A stretch of DNA of 64,000 bases from DATLED01 sp035525495 (lineage in GTDB: Bacteria > Actinomycetota > Acidimicrobiia > Acidimicrobiales > CADCTF01): the NCBI GenBank assembly GCA_035525495.1, contig DATLED010000095.1, positions 1-64,000 on the forward strand. Direction: 5' to 3'. The notes under the pieces were generated by a model. The model was given only the letters and a program-made list of their open reading frames with translations. It had not been told where the DNA came from and did no database searches. Numbering within the stretch: the stretch's first letter is position 1; each line of letters starts with the position of its first letter. Positions 42,491 through 50,754 of this stretch are shown in pieces. A program made the position numbers and the translations under genes.

Positions 42491-43981
42491 TCAAGGGCGC
42501 ACCATCTGCTCGATGCGCCAGTCCGATCCATCGACGACGAGCTCGATCGTGTCGGACGCGAGCGGTCGAACCTCCCCGTCGGGGCGGACGAGCGTCGAGG
42601 TCGACGCCGGGTCGAGGCCGACGATGCGCACGAACGTGCGGGTGCCGCGAACGGAGGCGTTCTGCGGTGTCGCCGAGAGGTGCAGCGCCGCACCGTCCCA
42701 CCGTGCCTCGCGCATCGCGACCCGTGGGAAGTCGACGCCGACGACCGTCGGCTCGTCGAACTTGGCGAGGTCGGGTCGGTTGCACACGTCGGACCACGCG
42801 CCAGGGCCACACACCCACCCGGCCATGGCGCGGGCGTTCCACTGGCCGCGGGGATGGTCCTCGCCGAGGCCGAACCCCAGGGTGAACTCACCGCGGTCGA
42901 AGTCCCACGTCGGCTCGAAGTGCTCGTCGGCAGCCGCCCAGATGCGCGCCTTCGTCGTCTCGTCGGCGAACTCGCCGGCCAGCTGCACGAGCATCACGCC
43001 GAGCACCGGGTTGTCGAGGCCACCGACCGGTCCACCGCCCGCGGCGCCCGTCAACATCGAACCGAGCCTCCATGCGGCCTCGGCCACGTCTCGGCGCTGT
43101 GGCGCGAGGTACCAGGCGGGTGCGATCAGTCCGACCGGACCGTGGCCGACGTGCTCGTCGACGACGGGATCGAAGTAGAGGTCGATGCCGGTCGGCGTCG
43201 TGCCATCGGGCGTCCAGCTGATGTAGTTGCTCTTGGCATGCTCCCACCACGGGTCGAAGGAGCGGGCGTGGTGGTCGGTGCCGAAGAGCTGGTCGTGGAG
43301 CCTCAGACCGAGGCCGGCGCCGCTCAGTCAGTAGGGCCAGATCTTGGTGTTCTCGCAGTGGCAGCCGATCTGGCGGTTGTGCCACTGGTCGGCGAGGTGG
43401 GCGGCGACGCCGGAGTGCGTCCAGGTGAACGTGTTCGGACCGTCGTCGATCATGGTGAACGGGCGGTCCCACTTGTCATCGCCCGACACGGAGCGGTGCA
43501 GACCGAGCAGCAGCGCGAAGAAGCCTTTGAAGAACAGCATCCCGTCGGCGGCGATCGGGTCCATCTGCACGCCGTAGGGCTCGATGCCGTTGGCCGTCCA
43601 GCCGGGCACGTCGTAGTCGCCCCACAACGACTGCGGCACGAGCATGCGGTAGGCCTCGGGATAGTTCCCCCGGTCGGGATCGTGGCCGAACTGGGTGAGC
43701 CAGTCCTCGGCCGCCCACCATTGCGTGTGCCGCGACACGAGCTCGTCGAGGATCCGCGCGTAGACCTCGCGCCACGCCGGAGTGCGGGCGCACATCAGGG
43801 CGACGGCGTAGCTCGAATCGATGAGGTCGAAGCGCTTCCACGACGTCATCGGGTCGCCGGTCCGGTCGTCCCAGTGCGGATGGGGGTGGCCGGTGCGGCT
43901 CCAGTCGTCAGCCGTGGTCGCCTTGCGATACAGGTAACGCAGCCACCCGAGCGAGCGGTCGTCGAGGCCCGCCGGGATCAT
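42491..43981 (-). CDS. Linalool dehydratase/isomerase-like protein with in-frame TGA (candidate selenoprotein, Sec218)
   Basis: Reading from ATG 43981 gives 217 codons ending HCHCENTKIWPY-like sequence (Cys207, Cys209), then TGA at 43330-43328. The same frame then stays open for 278 more codons of matching family sequence (LSGAGLGLRLHDQLFGTD, AKSNYISWTPDGTTPTG, GPVGLIAPAWYLAPQR). From memory, linalool dehydratase/isomerase has active-site Cys171 and Cys180 separated by eight residues; Cys209 and the TGA codon have the same spacing, and homologues have Cys at the TGA position. A bSECIS-like hairpin follows. If Sec is inserted the protein is 496 residues. It overlaps the upstream DUF2510 gene by ATGA. 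The alternative is a nonsense mutation from TGC. Confidence 0.75.
43300..43330 (-). promoter_or_regulatory. Candidate bacterial SECIS element after the in-frame TGA
   Basis: On the minus strand, TGA (43330-43328) is followed by 18 nt (CTGAGCGGCGCCGGCCTC) and then a GGTCT loop (43309-43305). The loop is closed by GCCTC (43314-43310) and GAGGC (43304-43300). The GGUCU apical loop and the 18-nt distance both equal what I recall for the E. coli fdhF SECIS, the SelB-binding element. Confidence 0.65.
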
Positions 43982-44430
43982 GCCGGGTCGGTGCCGGACA
44001 CGCCGGCGTCGGCGACGTGCTCCGTCCAGGCGGCGCCGTCCCAGTAGCGCGACTCGTGGCGGCGGTGCGGGTCCGGGTACCAGCCGCCGGGGGGCGGCGG
44101 TCGGGGCGGCGGCGGGTCGAGGAGGAACGCGTCGATGCGACCGAAGAGCCGCTCGACGTTGCGCTTGTTCTTGCCCCAGTCCACGAGGCCGAACTTGAGC
44201 TTGGACCCGATGGCCACGCCAACGAGCCCGTCGCCCGTCGGCCAGACGCGGATGTCGGCGTTCTCGCCCCAGGAGAAGGCGGTCATCTCGCTGCTCACGC
44301 TGATGACTCCGTTGACGGGATCGGTGAAGCGGACGTGCATCCTCTCGGCCTCAGCGGCCGCGCAGACGACGTCGAACACGTGGGCGTACTCGCCGCGGAA
44401 CTGCCTGGAGCCGTCGCTGGCGGTGGCCAT
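43978..44430 (-). CDS. DUF2510 domain protein
   Basis: A 150-residue protein with a C-terminal DUF2510 motif (GGWYPDPHRRHESRYWDGAA), a short tryptophan-rich module common in actinobacteria. A proline-rich linker (PPPPRPPPPGG) precedes it, and a ~100-residue N-terminal alpha/beta region lacks a known name. There is no membrane segment. GATAAT (minus strand, 44441-44436) lies 6 nt before ATG 44430, giving a leaderless promoter for the operon. Its stop overlaps the start of the linalool dehydratase-like gene. Confidence 0.75.
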   Translation of the reverse strand: MATASDGSRQFRGEYAHVFDVVCAAAEAERMHVRFTDPVNGVISVSSEMTAFSWGENADIRVWPTGDGLVGVAIGSKLKFGLVDWGKNKRNVERLFGRIDAFLLDPPPPRPPPPGGWYPDPHRRHESRYWDGAAWTEHVADAGVSGTDPA

Positions 44431-44437
44431 CACCCGA

Positions 44438-45562
44438 TTATCCCCGAGGTTCCTTCGGCAGGCCGAGGATGCGCTCACCGATGATGTTGCGCTGGACCTC
44501 GGTCGTGCCGCCGGCGATGCGGCCGGCAGGTGCGCCGAGCACGCCGGCGGACTCGTCCCCGACGAGCATGGCGTAGGGGCCGGCCTGGCGGGCGCGGGCC
44601 ATGGCGGCGTCGAAGAGGAGCTCGGTGACGCCGAGCTTCATCAGCGAGGCGGCGACCGATGCGACCGGCCCCTGGCGGCCGGCGAGCGCCAGGTGGGCGT
44701 GGCCCCGGGCCAGGAGGCGACCGAGCTCGTCGGCGGGCAGGCCCGTCGAGGACATGGCGTCGAGGCGCCGCTGCAGGGAGATGGCAGACGCCCCGATGTG
44801 CCCGCGCTCGTTGGTGAGCGTCGCCATGGCCACGTTCCACCCGTCGTGCTCGGCGCCGAGGAGGTCGGTGGTGGGCACCCGCACGTCGTCGAGGAAGACC
44901 TCGTCGAACTCCGAGCCTCCCGTCATCTGGCGCAACGGACGGACCTCGACGCCGGGCGCGTGCATGTCGACGAGGAAGAACGAGATGCCCCTGTGTTTGG
45001 GCGTCGCGGGATCGGCGTCGGTGCGGGCGAGGCAGATGCCGCGGTCGCTGATCCTCCCGTTCGAGCACCACACCTTCCGGCCCGAGAGGACGTACTCGTC
45101 GCCGTCGCGGCGCGCGGTCGTCGCCAGGGAGGCGAGGTCCGAGCCTGCGCCCGGTTCGCTGAAGAGCTGGCACCAGATGCGCTCGCCGGTGAGGATCGGT
45201 CGCAGGTGCTCGGTCCGTTGCTCGGGCGTGCCGAAGAGGAGGATCGAGCCGCCGGTGAGGACGACGCCGACCATGTTGATGAACGGCGGGACCTCGGCCC
45301 GGGCGCAGGCCTCGATCCACGCGGCCGTGTGCTCGGGCGTGAGCCCCCGGCCGCCGTGTTCGGTGGGCCAGTGGATCCCGGCGTACCCGGCGTCGAAGAT
45401 CCGACGCTGCCACGCGACGCCCTCGTCGCGCAGGTCCGCCGGGAGGATGGCGCCGTAGTCGCGGGGCGCGCGCCGGCGGTTGGCCGCCAGCCACGCCGCC
45501 GCCTCGGCGGCGAACTCGGTCGGCGTGGGGTCGTCCTCGTCGGTCTCCACGGCCACCATCAT
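44438..45562 (-). CDS. Acyl-CoA dehydrogenase
   Basis: A 374-residue acyl-CoA dehydrogenase: WCQLFSEPGAGSDLASLATT, the FAD/substrate segment LSGRKVWCSNG and the C-terminal IAGGTTEVQRNIIGERILG. It lies 8 bp upstream of the DUF2510 gene, whose own leaderless promoter overlaps this gene's last codons. ATG 45562 (MMVAVETDED) was chosen; 45559 is equally possible. It could feed a terpenoid- or branched-acyl pathway shared with the linalool dehydratase-like protein, but that is inference. Confidence 0.9.
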   Translation of the reverse strand: MMVAVETDEDDPTPTEFAAEAAAWLAANRRRAPRDYGAILPADLRDEGVAWQRRIFDAGYAGIHWPTEHGGRGLTPEHTAAWIEACARAEVPPFINMVGVVLTGGSILLFGTPEQRTEHLRPILTGERIWCQLFSEPGAGSDLASLATTARRDGDEYVLSGRKVWCSNGRISDRGICLARTDADPATPKHRGISFFLVDMHAPGVEVRPLRQMTGGSEFDEVFLDDVRVPTTDLLGAEHDGWNVAMATLTNERGHIGASAISLQRRLDAMSSTGLPADELGRLLARGHAHLALAGRQGPVASVAASLMKLGVTELLFDAAMARARQAGPYAMLVGDESAGVLGAPAGRIAGGTTEVQRNIIGERILGLPKEPRG

Positions 45563-45603
45563 CGACCTTCGGCCCCATCCACCGCCGACGGCGGCCATCT
45601 GCG

Positions 45604-45656
45604 CCTTCTGGGCGGGGTCAACGCCCTCTGAGGTCGCTGGGCCCACCCAGAACGGG
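45604..45656. repeat. Dispersed palindrome, family A
   Basis: Outer arms TTCTGGGCGGGG and CCCACCCAGAAC with inner AACGCCCTC/GAGGTCG elements. It lies in a divergent promoter region, where it cannot simply terminate transcription. Confidence 0.75.
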
Positions 45657-45714
45657 ATGTCGCGACCGCTCACGCAGCTAGACAGGGGACAAGCGCCTAC
45701 CTCGGGGGAACCAC

Positions 45715-46977
45715 GTGAAGTTCGTCTTCTTCAACCTCATGCCTTGGCCGGACCTCCCAGACGACTTCCGGGAGAACAACCGCAGCGTCTGGGTCGACAT
45801 CGACTCGAGGCTCTATGACCCCGAGCGCGGCCACCACGTGTACCACGAGTACATGGACCAGTTGGAGTACGCGGACAGCCTCGGGTTCGACGGCATCGGG
45901 GTGAACGAGCACCACCAGAACGGCTACGGGTTGATGCCGTCCCCGAACATCATCGCCGCCGGTCTCGCACGGCGCACCAGCAAGGCGGCCATCGCGGTGA
46001 TCGGCAACAGCATCGCCCTCTACAACCCGCCGATCCGGGTCGCGGAGGAGTTCGCGATGCTCGACGTCATCAGCGGCGGGCGGCTCCTGTGCGGATTCCC
46101 CGTCGGGACGTCGATGGACACGAACTACTGCTACGGCCAGATCCCGGCGCTCACGCGCGACAAGTACGCCGAGGCCCACGAGCTCATCAAGCGGGCCTGG
46201 ACGGAGGATGAGCCGTTTGCCTTCGACGGCAAGTACAACCAGCTGCGCTACGTCAACTGCTGGCCGAAGCCGATCCAGAAGCCGACGCCACCGATCTACA
46301 TCCCCGGCGGCGGATCCGTCGAGACGTGGGACTTCTGCATCGACAACGAGTACAACTACTCGTACCTCTCCTTCAGCGGATACCTCGCCGGCAAGCGGCT
46401 GATGGACGGCTACTGGGAGCAGGTGGCGGCGAGGGGTGTCGACGACAGCCCGTACCGCGCGGCTTTCGCCCAGATCATCTGCGTGGCCGACACGGACGCC
46501 GAGGCCAAGGAGCTCTACGAGGAGCACGTCCTCTACTTCTACAACCGGTGCCTCCACGTCTATCCGGGGTTCGCTGACGCGCCCGGGTACCGCACGATCA
46601 AGACGATGCAGGCCGGAGCCATGAACCAGCTCACGGCCGCCGCACAACGTCGCTTCAGCGAGCTCACCTGGGAGAACCTCGTCGAGAACGGCAACATCAT
46701 CGCCGGATCGCCGGAGACGGTCGTCGACCGCATGAAGGACATGATCACGAACCTGCGTGTCGGCACGGTGTTCTGCCTCCTCCACAACGGCAACCAGCCG
46801 GACTGGAAGACGCGCTACTCGACCGAGCTCTTCGCGTCGAAGGTCATGCCGAAGCTGCAGGACATGTGGCCGGATCACGAGGGCGACGACCGCTGGTGGT
46901 GCAAGCCCATGGCGTCACGCGTCGACCCCACGGAGACCATCGGCGGCCGTCCCCGCTCGGAGGTCGCGTCCGCATGA
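45715..46977 (+). CDS. LLM-class flavin-dependent oxidoreductase
   Basis: A 420-residue luciferase-like monooxygenase. The fold is marked by YADSLGFDGIGVNEHHQNGY, VAEEFAMLDVISGGRL and GSPETVVDRMKDM. It probably uses FMNH2 or F420H2 and oxygen, or hydride transfer, on an unknown organic substrate. GTG 45715 has GGGGGAA at a suitable distance. Its stop overlaps the following hydrolase start (ATGA), so a monooxygenase-hydrolase sequence is likely. Confidence 0.9.
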   Translation: MKFVFFNLMPWPDLPDDFRENNRSVWVDIDSRLYDPERGHHVYHEYMDQLEYADSLGFDGIGVNEHHQNGYGLMPSPNIIAAGLARRTSKAAIAVIGNSIALYNPPIRVAEEFAMLDVISGGRLLCGFPVGTSMDTNYCYGQIPALTRDKYAEAHELIKRAWTEDEPFAFDGKYNQLRYVNCWPKPIQKPTPPIYIPGGGSVETWDFCIDNEYNYSYLSFSGYLAGKRLMDGYWEQVAARGVDDSPYRAAFAQIICVADTDAEAKELYEEHVLYFYNRCLHVYPGFADAPGYRTIKTMQAGAMNQLTAAAQRRFSELTWENLVENGNIIAGSPETVVDRMKDMITNLRVGTVFCLLHNGNQPDWKTRYSTELFASKVMPKLQDMWPDHEGDDRWWCKPMASRVDPTETIGGRPRSEVASA

Positions 46978-47774
46978 ACGGCGCGTGGACCTGGATCGAG
47001 ACCGGACGCGGCGCCCGCTGCCGCGTCCTGCAGCAGGGGCCCGAGGGCCTCGACAACGACGTCGTCTACTTCCACGGCATGGGTGGCCTCGACGATGGCG
47101 ACCCCTTCCTCACGAGGTTGGCCGAGCGCTATCGAGTGCACGCGCCGGAGCTGCCCGGCTACGGCGAGTCGACCGGCGAGGAACGCCTCGAGGACATGCT
47201 GGACTTCACGCTCCACGGGTGGGACGTGTGCGACGCTCTCGGGCTCGAGCGACCGAGCCTCGTCGCCCACTCGATGGGCGGGATGATCGCGGCGGAGATG
47301 GCGTGCGTCGCCAACGAACGTCCGGCGAAGTTGGCGCTCCTGGCCCCTGCGGGACTGTGGATCGACGAGCACCCGGTGCCCGACGTGTTCGGCATGCTCC
47401 CCCATCACCTGCCGGCGGTGCTGTTCGCCGATCCGGAGAAGGGCGCGGCGTCGCTCACTCGGGGTGCGGACTTCACCGACCAGCAGGCGTTGCTCGACTT
47501 CTTCATCGGCAACGCCAAGCGGCTCGGCACCGCGGGCAAGATCCTGTTCCCGATCCCGAACCGGCGGCTGTCCAAGCGGCTGTATCGGTTGCGGGCCGAG
47601 ACGCTGCTGGTATGGGGATCCGAGGACAAGCTGCTCCCGACCGCGCCCTACTCGGCCCGGTGGCAGGAGCTCGTGCCCCACGCATCGCTCGTCACCGTCG
47701 CCGGCGCGGGCCACATGGCACCGGTCGAGCAACCCGACGCCGTGGCCGAGGCCGTCGAGAAGTTCCTGGGTTGA
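46974..47774 (+). CDS. Alpha/beta hydrolase
   Basis: A 266-residue hydrolase of the MhpC/epoxide-hydrolase type. It has an oxyanion segment VVYFHGMGG, a nucleophile elbow VAHSMGGMIAAE, the acid in WGSEDKLLP and the His in GAGHMAPVEQP. It is translationally coupled to the upstream LLM oxidoreductase and probably cleaves the product of that enzyme, such as an ester or ring-fission product. This partnership is inferred from the overlap. Confidence 0.88.
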   Translation: MNGAWTWIETGRGARCRVLQQGPEGLDNDVVYFHGMGGLDDGDPFLTRLAERYRVHAPELPGYGESTGEERLEDMLDFTLHGWDVCDALGLERPSLVAHSMGGMIAAEMACVANERPAKLALLAPAGLWIDEHPVPDVFGMLPHHLPAVLFADPEKGAASLTRGADFTDQQALLDFFIGNAKRLGTAGKILFPIPNRRLSKRLYRLRAETLLVWGSEDKLLPTAPYSARWQELVPHASLVTVAGAGHMAPVEQPDAVAEAVEKFLG

Positions 47775-47783
47775 CCACCTCTT

Positions 47784-47836
47784 CGTTCTGGGCGGTCTGA
47801 ACGACCTGGGCGGTCGACCAACCCGCCCAGAACGGG
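47784..47836. repeat. Dispersed palindrome, family A
   Basis: Outer arms CGTTCTGGGCGG and CCGCCCAGAACG; inner pairing around GACC and GGTC is weaker than in other copies. It lies between co-directional genes. Confidence 0.7.
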
Positions 47837-47861
47837 TGGGTGGCGGTGCGAGACTCTCCGG

Positions 47862-49163
47862 ATGCTGCGCCGCATCGTCCTCCTCGCAACCGCTCTCGTG
47901 CTTCTCGCCGCCGCACCGGCCACCGCGGAGTCGCCCGTGCGGCCGGACAACAAGCCGACGCCGGTCGAGGGCTACGAGAACGGGCGACTCCCGGCGAGCC
48001 GGTTGATCACCGTCCTGCCGGGGTGCCGCACGGTCCGCGAGGCGGCGCCGTCGGGCGCGCTGCTGTTCCGGCAGGCAGCCGCGTTGAACGTGCCGCTGTT
48101 CGGCAACGACTGCTACCGGCCCCTCGACGACCAGGTGACCCTCTACGCGCGGAACACGTCGACCGGCGGGCCGTGCACGGCTCAGCCGACCTACTACCCC
48201 GACGGCCGGCCCCGGGGCACCTCGAACCATGGGTGGGGCAAGGCCATCGACTTCGGGAACACGGGCGGGCCACTGAACTTCTCGTCCGTCGGCTATCGCT
48301 TCCTGAAGTCGCATGCGGCGCGCGTGGGCTGGAACCACCCAGGTTGGGCCGAGCCGGGGCAGCCGTGCGCCGAGCCGTGGCACTGGGAGTGGGTCGGCGA
48401 CGGCGGGACGATGCGGCTGGACTCCGTTCGCTCGGACGTGGTCTCGGTGCTCCCGTCGGCCGACGAAAAGGGCGTGAACGTGGTGACGGCGCTCGGCGAC
48501 GTGCAGCCGCGAGCGTCGGCGAAGAGCCTCGGCTCCGCCATCGGCGTTCCGCTGAACTGGGTGATCGTCGGAGCCGCCAACACGCCTTCCCGGTCGGGCT
48601 ATTGGCTGCTCGGCGCCGACGGCGGGATCTTCTCGTACGGCGACGCGTCGTTCTTCGGGTCGACGGGCGACCGGAGGCTGAACCGCCCGGTCGTGACGAT
48701 GGCGCCGACGCCCGACGGTGGCGGGTACTGGTTGGCGGCGGGTGACGGCGGGATGTTCACGTTCGGGAACGCCGGCTTCTTCGGCTCGAGCGGGTCGATG
48801 AAGTTGAACTCCCCGGTGGTCGGGATGACGCCGACGGCGGATGGCGGCGGCTACTGGCTGGTCGCGGCGGACGGCGGGATCTTCACGTTCGGCAACGCAA
48901 CGTTCTTCGGTTCGACGGGTGACCTCCGGCTGAGCTCGCCGATCGTCGGGATGGCGGCGACGCCCTCGGGCAGGGGCTACTGGCTTGTCGGCGCCGACGG
49001 CGGCATCTTCACCTTCGGCGATGCCGGGTTCTTCGGATCCGGTGCCGACCGTGCGCTGGCACAGCCCGTGGTGGCGATGCACCGAACCGCCAACGGCGAC
49101 GGCTACTGGCTGGTCACCGCCGACGGATCGATCGTCGCCCGGGGTTCGGCCAACCCCTTGTAA
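47862..49163 (+). CDS. Secreted D,D-carboxypeptidase (VanY-like) with GYWL repeat domain
   Basis: A 433-residue exported protein with a clear signal peptide (LATALVLLAAAPATA; cleavage near residue 22). The peptidase M15 domain has zinc ligands His123 and Asp130 (SNHGWGKAIDFG) and His174 (PWHWEW). From residue 246, four 42-residue repeats plus a partial fifth read GYWL..ADGGIFTFG.A.FFGS.G...L..PVVGM..T..G. Such repeats are frequent in Acidimicrobiia surface proteins and probably form a propeller or solenoid that binds the cell wall. It likely trims peptidoglycan stem peptides. Confidence 0.85.
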   Translation: MLRRIVLLATALVLLAAAPATAESPVRPDNKPTPVEGYENGRLPASRLITVLPGCRTVREAAPSGALLFRQAAALNVPLFGNDCYRPLDDQVTLYARNTSTGGPCTAQPTYYPDGRPRGTSNHGWGKAIDFGNTGGPLNFSSVGYRFLKSHAARVGWNHPGWAEPGQPCAEPWHWEWVGDGGTMRLDSVRSDVVSVLPSADEKGVNVVTALGDVQPRASAKSLGSAIGVPLNWVIVGAANTPSRSGYWLLGADGGIFSYGDASFFGSTGDRRLNRPVVTMAPTPDGGGYWLAAGDGGMFTFGNAGFFGSSGSMKLNSPVVGMTPTADGGGYWLVAADGGIFTFGNATFFGSTGDLRLSSPIVGMAATPSGRGYWLVGADGGIFTFGDAGFFGSGADRALAQPVVAMHRTANGDGYWLVTADGSIVARGSANPL

Positions 49164-49164
49164 C

Positions 49165-49214
49165 CGCTTTCGAGCACCAGGGCGCTGCGGAGCGGCCTTC
49201 CGTGCTCGAAAGCG
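49165..49214. repeat. Dispersed-type palindrome, family D
   Basis: Perfect 13-bp arms CGCTTTCGAGCAC and GTGCTCGAAAGCG separated by 24 nt. It lies between convergent genes and abuts both stop codons. It has the same overall architecture as families A-C but a different arm sequence. Confidence 0.75.
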
Positions 49215-49215
49215 A

Positions 49216-50244
49216 TCAGGGGTTCGGCGTGACGAGGATCTTGCAGTGCGCGTCGGGGTTGGCGAGGTCGGCGAAGGCCTGGGGGACGCCGTCGACGCCC
49301 ACCCTCCCCGTGATCAACGGCGCCACGTCGAGCTCGCCCTCGGCGATCGAGCGGAGCGTGCCGGCGAACTCCTCGTACGAGTAGCCGAGGGCGAACGACA
49401 CGTCGAGCTCCTTGGCGATGCCGAGCATCGGCCGGATCGAGTCCGGCTCCATGCACACGCCGACCACGACGACTCGGGCGCCACGCGGCGCCGCCGCCAT
49501 GGCCGAGTCGATCAGCCCGGGCACGCCAACCGCCTCGAACATCACCAGCGACTTCGTTCCGTCGACCCGCTTCCACGCGTCGGCGACGGGCTCGACCGCA
49601 GGATCGACGACCTCCGTCGCACCCATCGTCGCCGCCAGCGCGCGCCGCGCGGGCGAATGATCGGCGGCCACGATCGGCTCGATCCCCCGCAGCTTCAGGT
49701 CGGCGATGACCGCCAGCCCGACCGGTCCGCACCCGATCACCACCGCCGCCTTCCCCGGCGTGATCCCGGACCGGCTCACGGCGTGCCGTCCGACGGCCAT
49801 CGGTTCGGTCAGCGCTGCCAGCTCGCTCGACAGGCCGTTCGGCACCTTGATGGCGAGCATCGACGAGAGCGCCATCAGCTCGCCGTAGCCACCGGGGTAG
49901 TCGTTGGAGTAGCCGACGGACTGCATGCCGCCCTGGCCGATGACGACGGGAATCGAAACGATGCGGTCCCCCGGCGCCACGCCCGTCCCCGCGTTCTCGC
50001 CGAGCTCGAGGACCTCGGCACAGAACTCGTGGCCCATCACCACCGGCCGGTCGAGGTCCATCACGAACGGTGCGCCGGACTCCACCGACAGCTCCACCAT
50101 CCGGTCGCCGTGCTGCAGCGTGTGGAGGTCGGATCCGCAGATGCCGCAGGCGAGCGTCTTGACGAGGATCTCCCCCTGGCCGGGCGCCGGGTCCGGCACG
50201 TCCTCAACCGCCAGCTTCGTCCCGCGCATCACTGCAGCTCTCAT
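49216..50244 (-). CDS. Zinc-binding (MDR-type) alcohol dehydrogenase
   Basis: A 342-residue medium-chain dehydrogenase. The catalytic zinc region CGICGSDLHTLQHG and VVMGHEF, and the NAD fold AAVVIGCGPVGLAVIADLKL, are intact. The usual four-cysteine structural zinc loop is absent (residues ~90-120), as in some threonine- or sorbitol-dehydrogenase-like members. ATG 50244 (MRAAVMRG) is the standard start for the family. The substrate is unknown. Confidence 0.9.
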   Translation of the reverse strand: MRAAVMRGTKLAVEDVPDPAPGQGEILVKTLACGICGSDLHTLQHGDRMVELSVESGAPFVMDLDRPVVMGHEFCAEVLELGENAGTGVAPGDRIVSIPVVIGQGGMQSVGYSNDYPGGYGELMALSSMLAIKVPNGLSSELAALTEPMAVGRHAVSRSGITPGKAAVVIGCGPVGLAVIADLKLRGIEPIVAADHSPARRALAATMGATEVVDPAVEPVADAWKRVDGTKSLVMFEAVGVPGLIDSAMAAAPRGARVVVVGVCMEPDSIRPMLGIAKELDVSFALGYSYEEFAGTLRSIAEGELDVAPLITGRVGVDGVPQAFADLANPDAHCKILVTPNP

Positions 50245-50280
50245 GGGGTCGACACTAGGCCGAAGGGGTAAACACCCGAC

Positions 50281-50754
50281 ATGGCGTCCTCGCGGAGTTG
50301 TCTCACCGTCGCGGCCGCTTGCCTGTGGGCGGCGACGACGCTCACGACGAGTGCGTGCACGGCGCCCGTCCCGACCGCGCGCTCGGGGGCCGACTACGAC
50401 CGCAAGGCGGCGCACACCGCCGAGGAGGTGCGCTCCGCCGTCGAGACGGCCCGCGTGGCGCTGCGGGCGGACGGCGACGGACGGGTGTTCTCCAGGACGC
50501 TCGACGTGCTCGTGACAGAGGCCGAAGGCGACGCCGGTGGAGCCGCCAAGACGTTCCTCGCCATCGACCCGAAGGGACCGCACGCCGACGACACGCGCCA
50601 CGAGCTCGCCTCGCTCCTCGGCGACGCGACGGCAACGCTGGCCGACGTCCGCATCGCCGTTCGACGGGGCGACGCCGAGGAGCTGCACAGCGCCACGACC
50701 GTCCTCGCCAAGATCGCCGATGCCCTCGAGGCCTTCATCGAGGATGTCGGCTGA
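50281..50754 (+). CDS. Hypothetical lipoprotein
   Basis: A 157-residue protein with an N-terminal hydrophobic segment ending in a lipobox-like LTTSAC, which suggests a membrane-anchored lipoprotein. The mature part is helical and acidic (KAAHTAEEVRSAVETARVAL, and a C-terminal amphipathic helix TVLAKIADALEAFIEDVG). No family was recognised. It overlaps the NRAMP-like transporter gene by 11 nt and probably belongs to its operon. Confidence 0.65.
   Translation: MASSRSCLTVAAACLWAATTLTTSACTAPVPTARSGADYDRKAAHTAEEVRSAVETARVALRADGDGRVFSRTLDVLVTEAEGDAGGAAKTFLAIDPKGPHADDTRHELASLLGDATATLADVRIAVRRGDAEELHSATTVLAKIADALEAFIEDVG

Noticed and set aside
43328..43981. A complete 217-residue protein ending at TGA
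   Set aside because: The family homology continues in the same frame for 278 codons after the TGA, so treating it as a normal stop would cut the protein at its active site.
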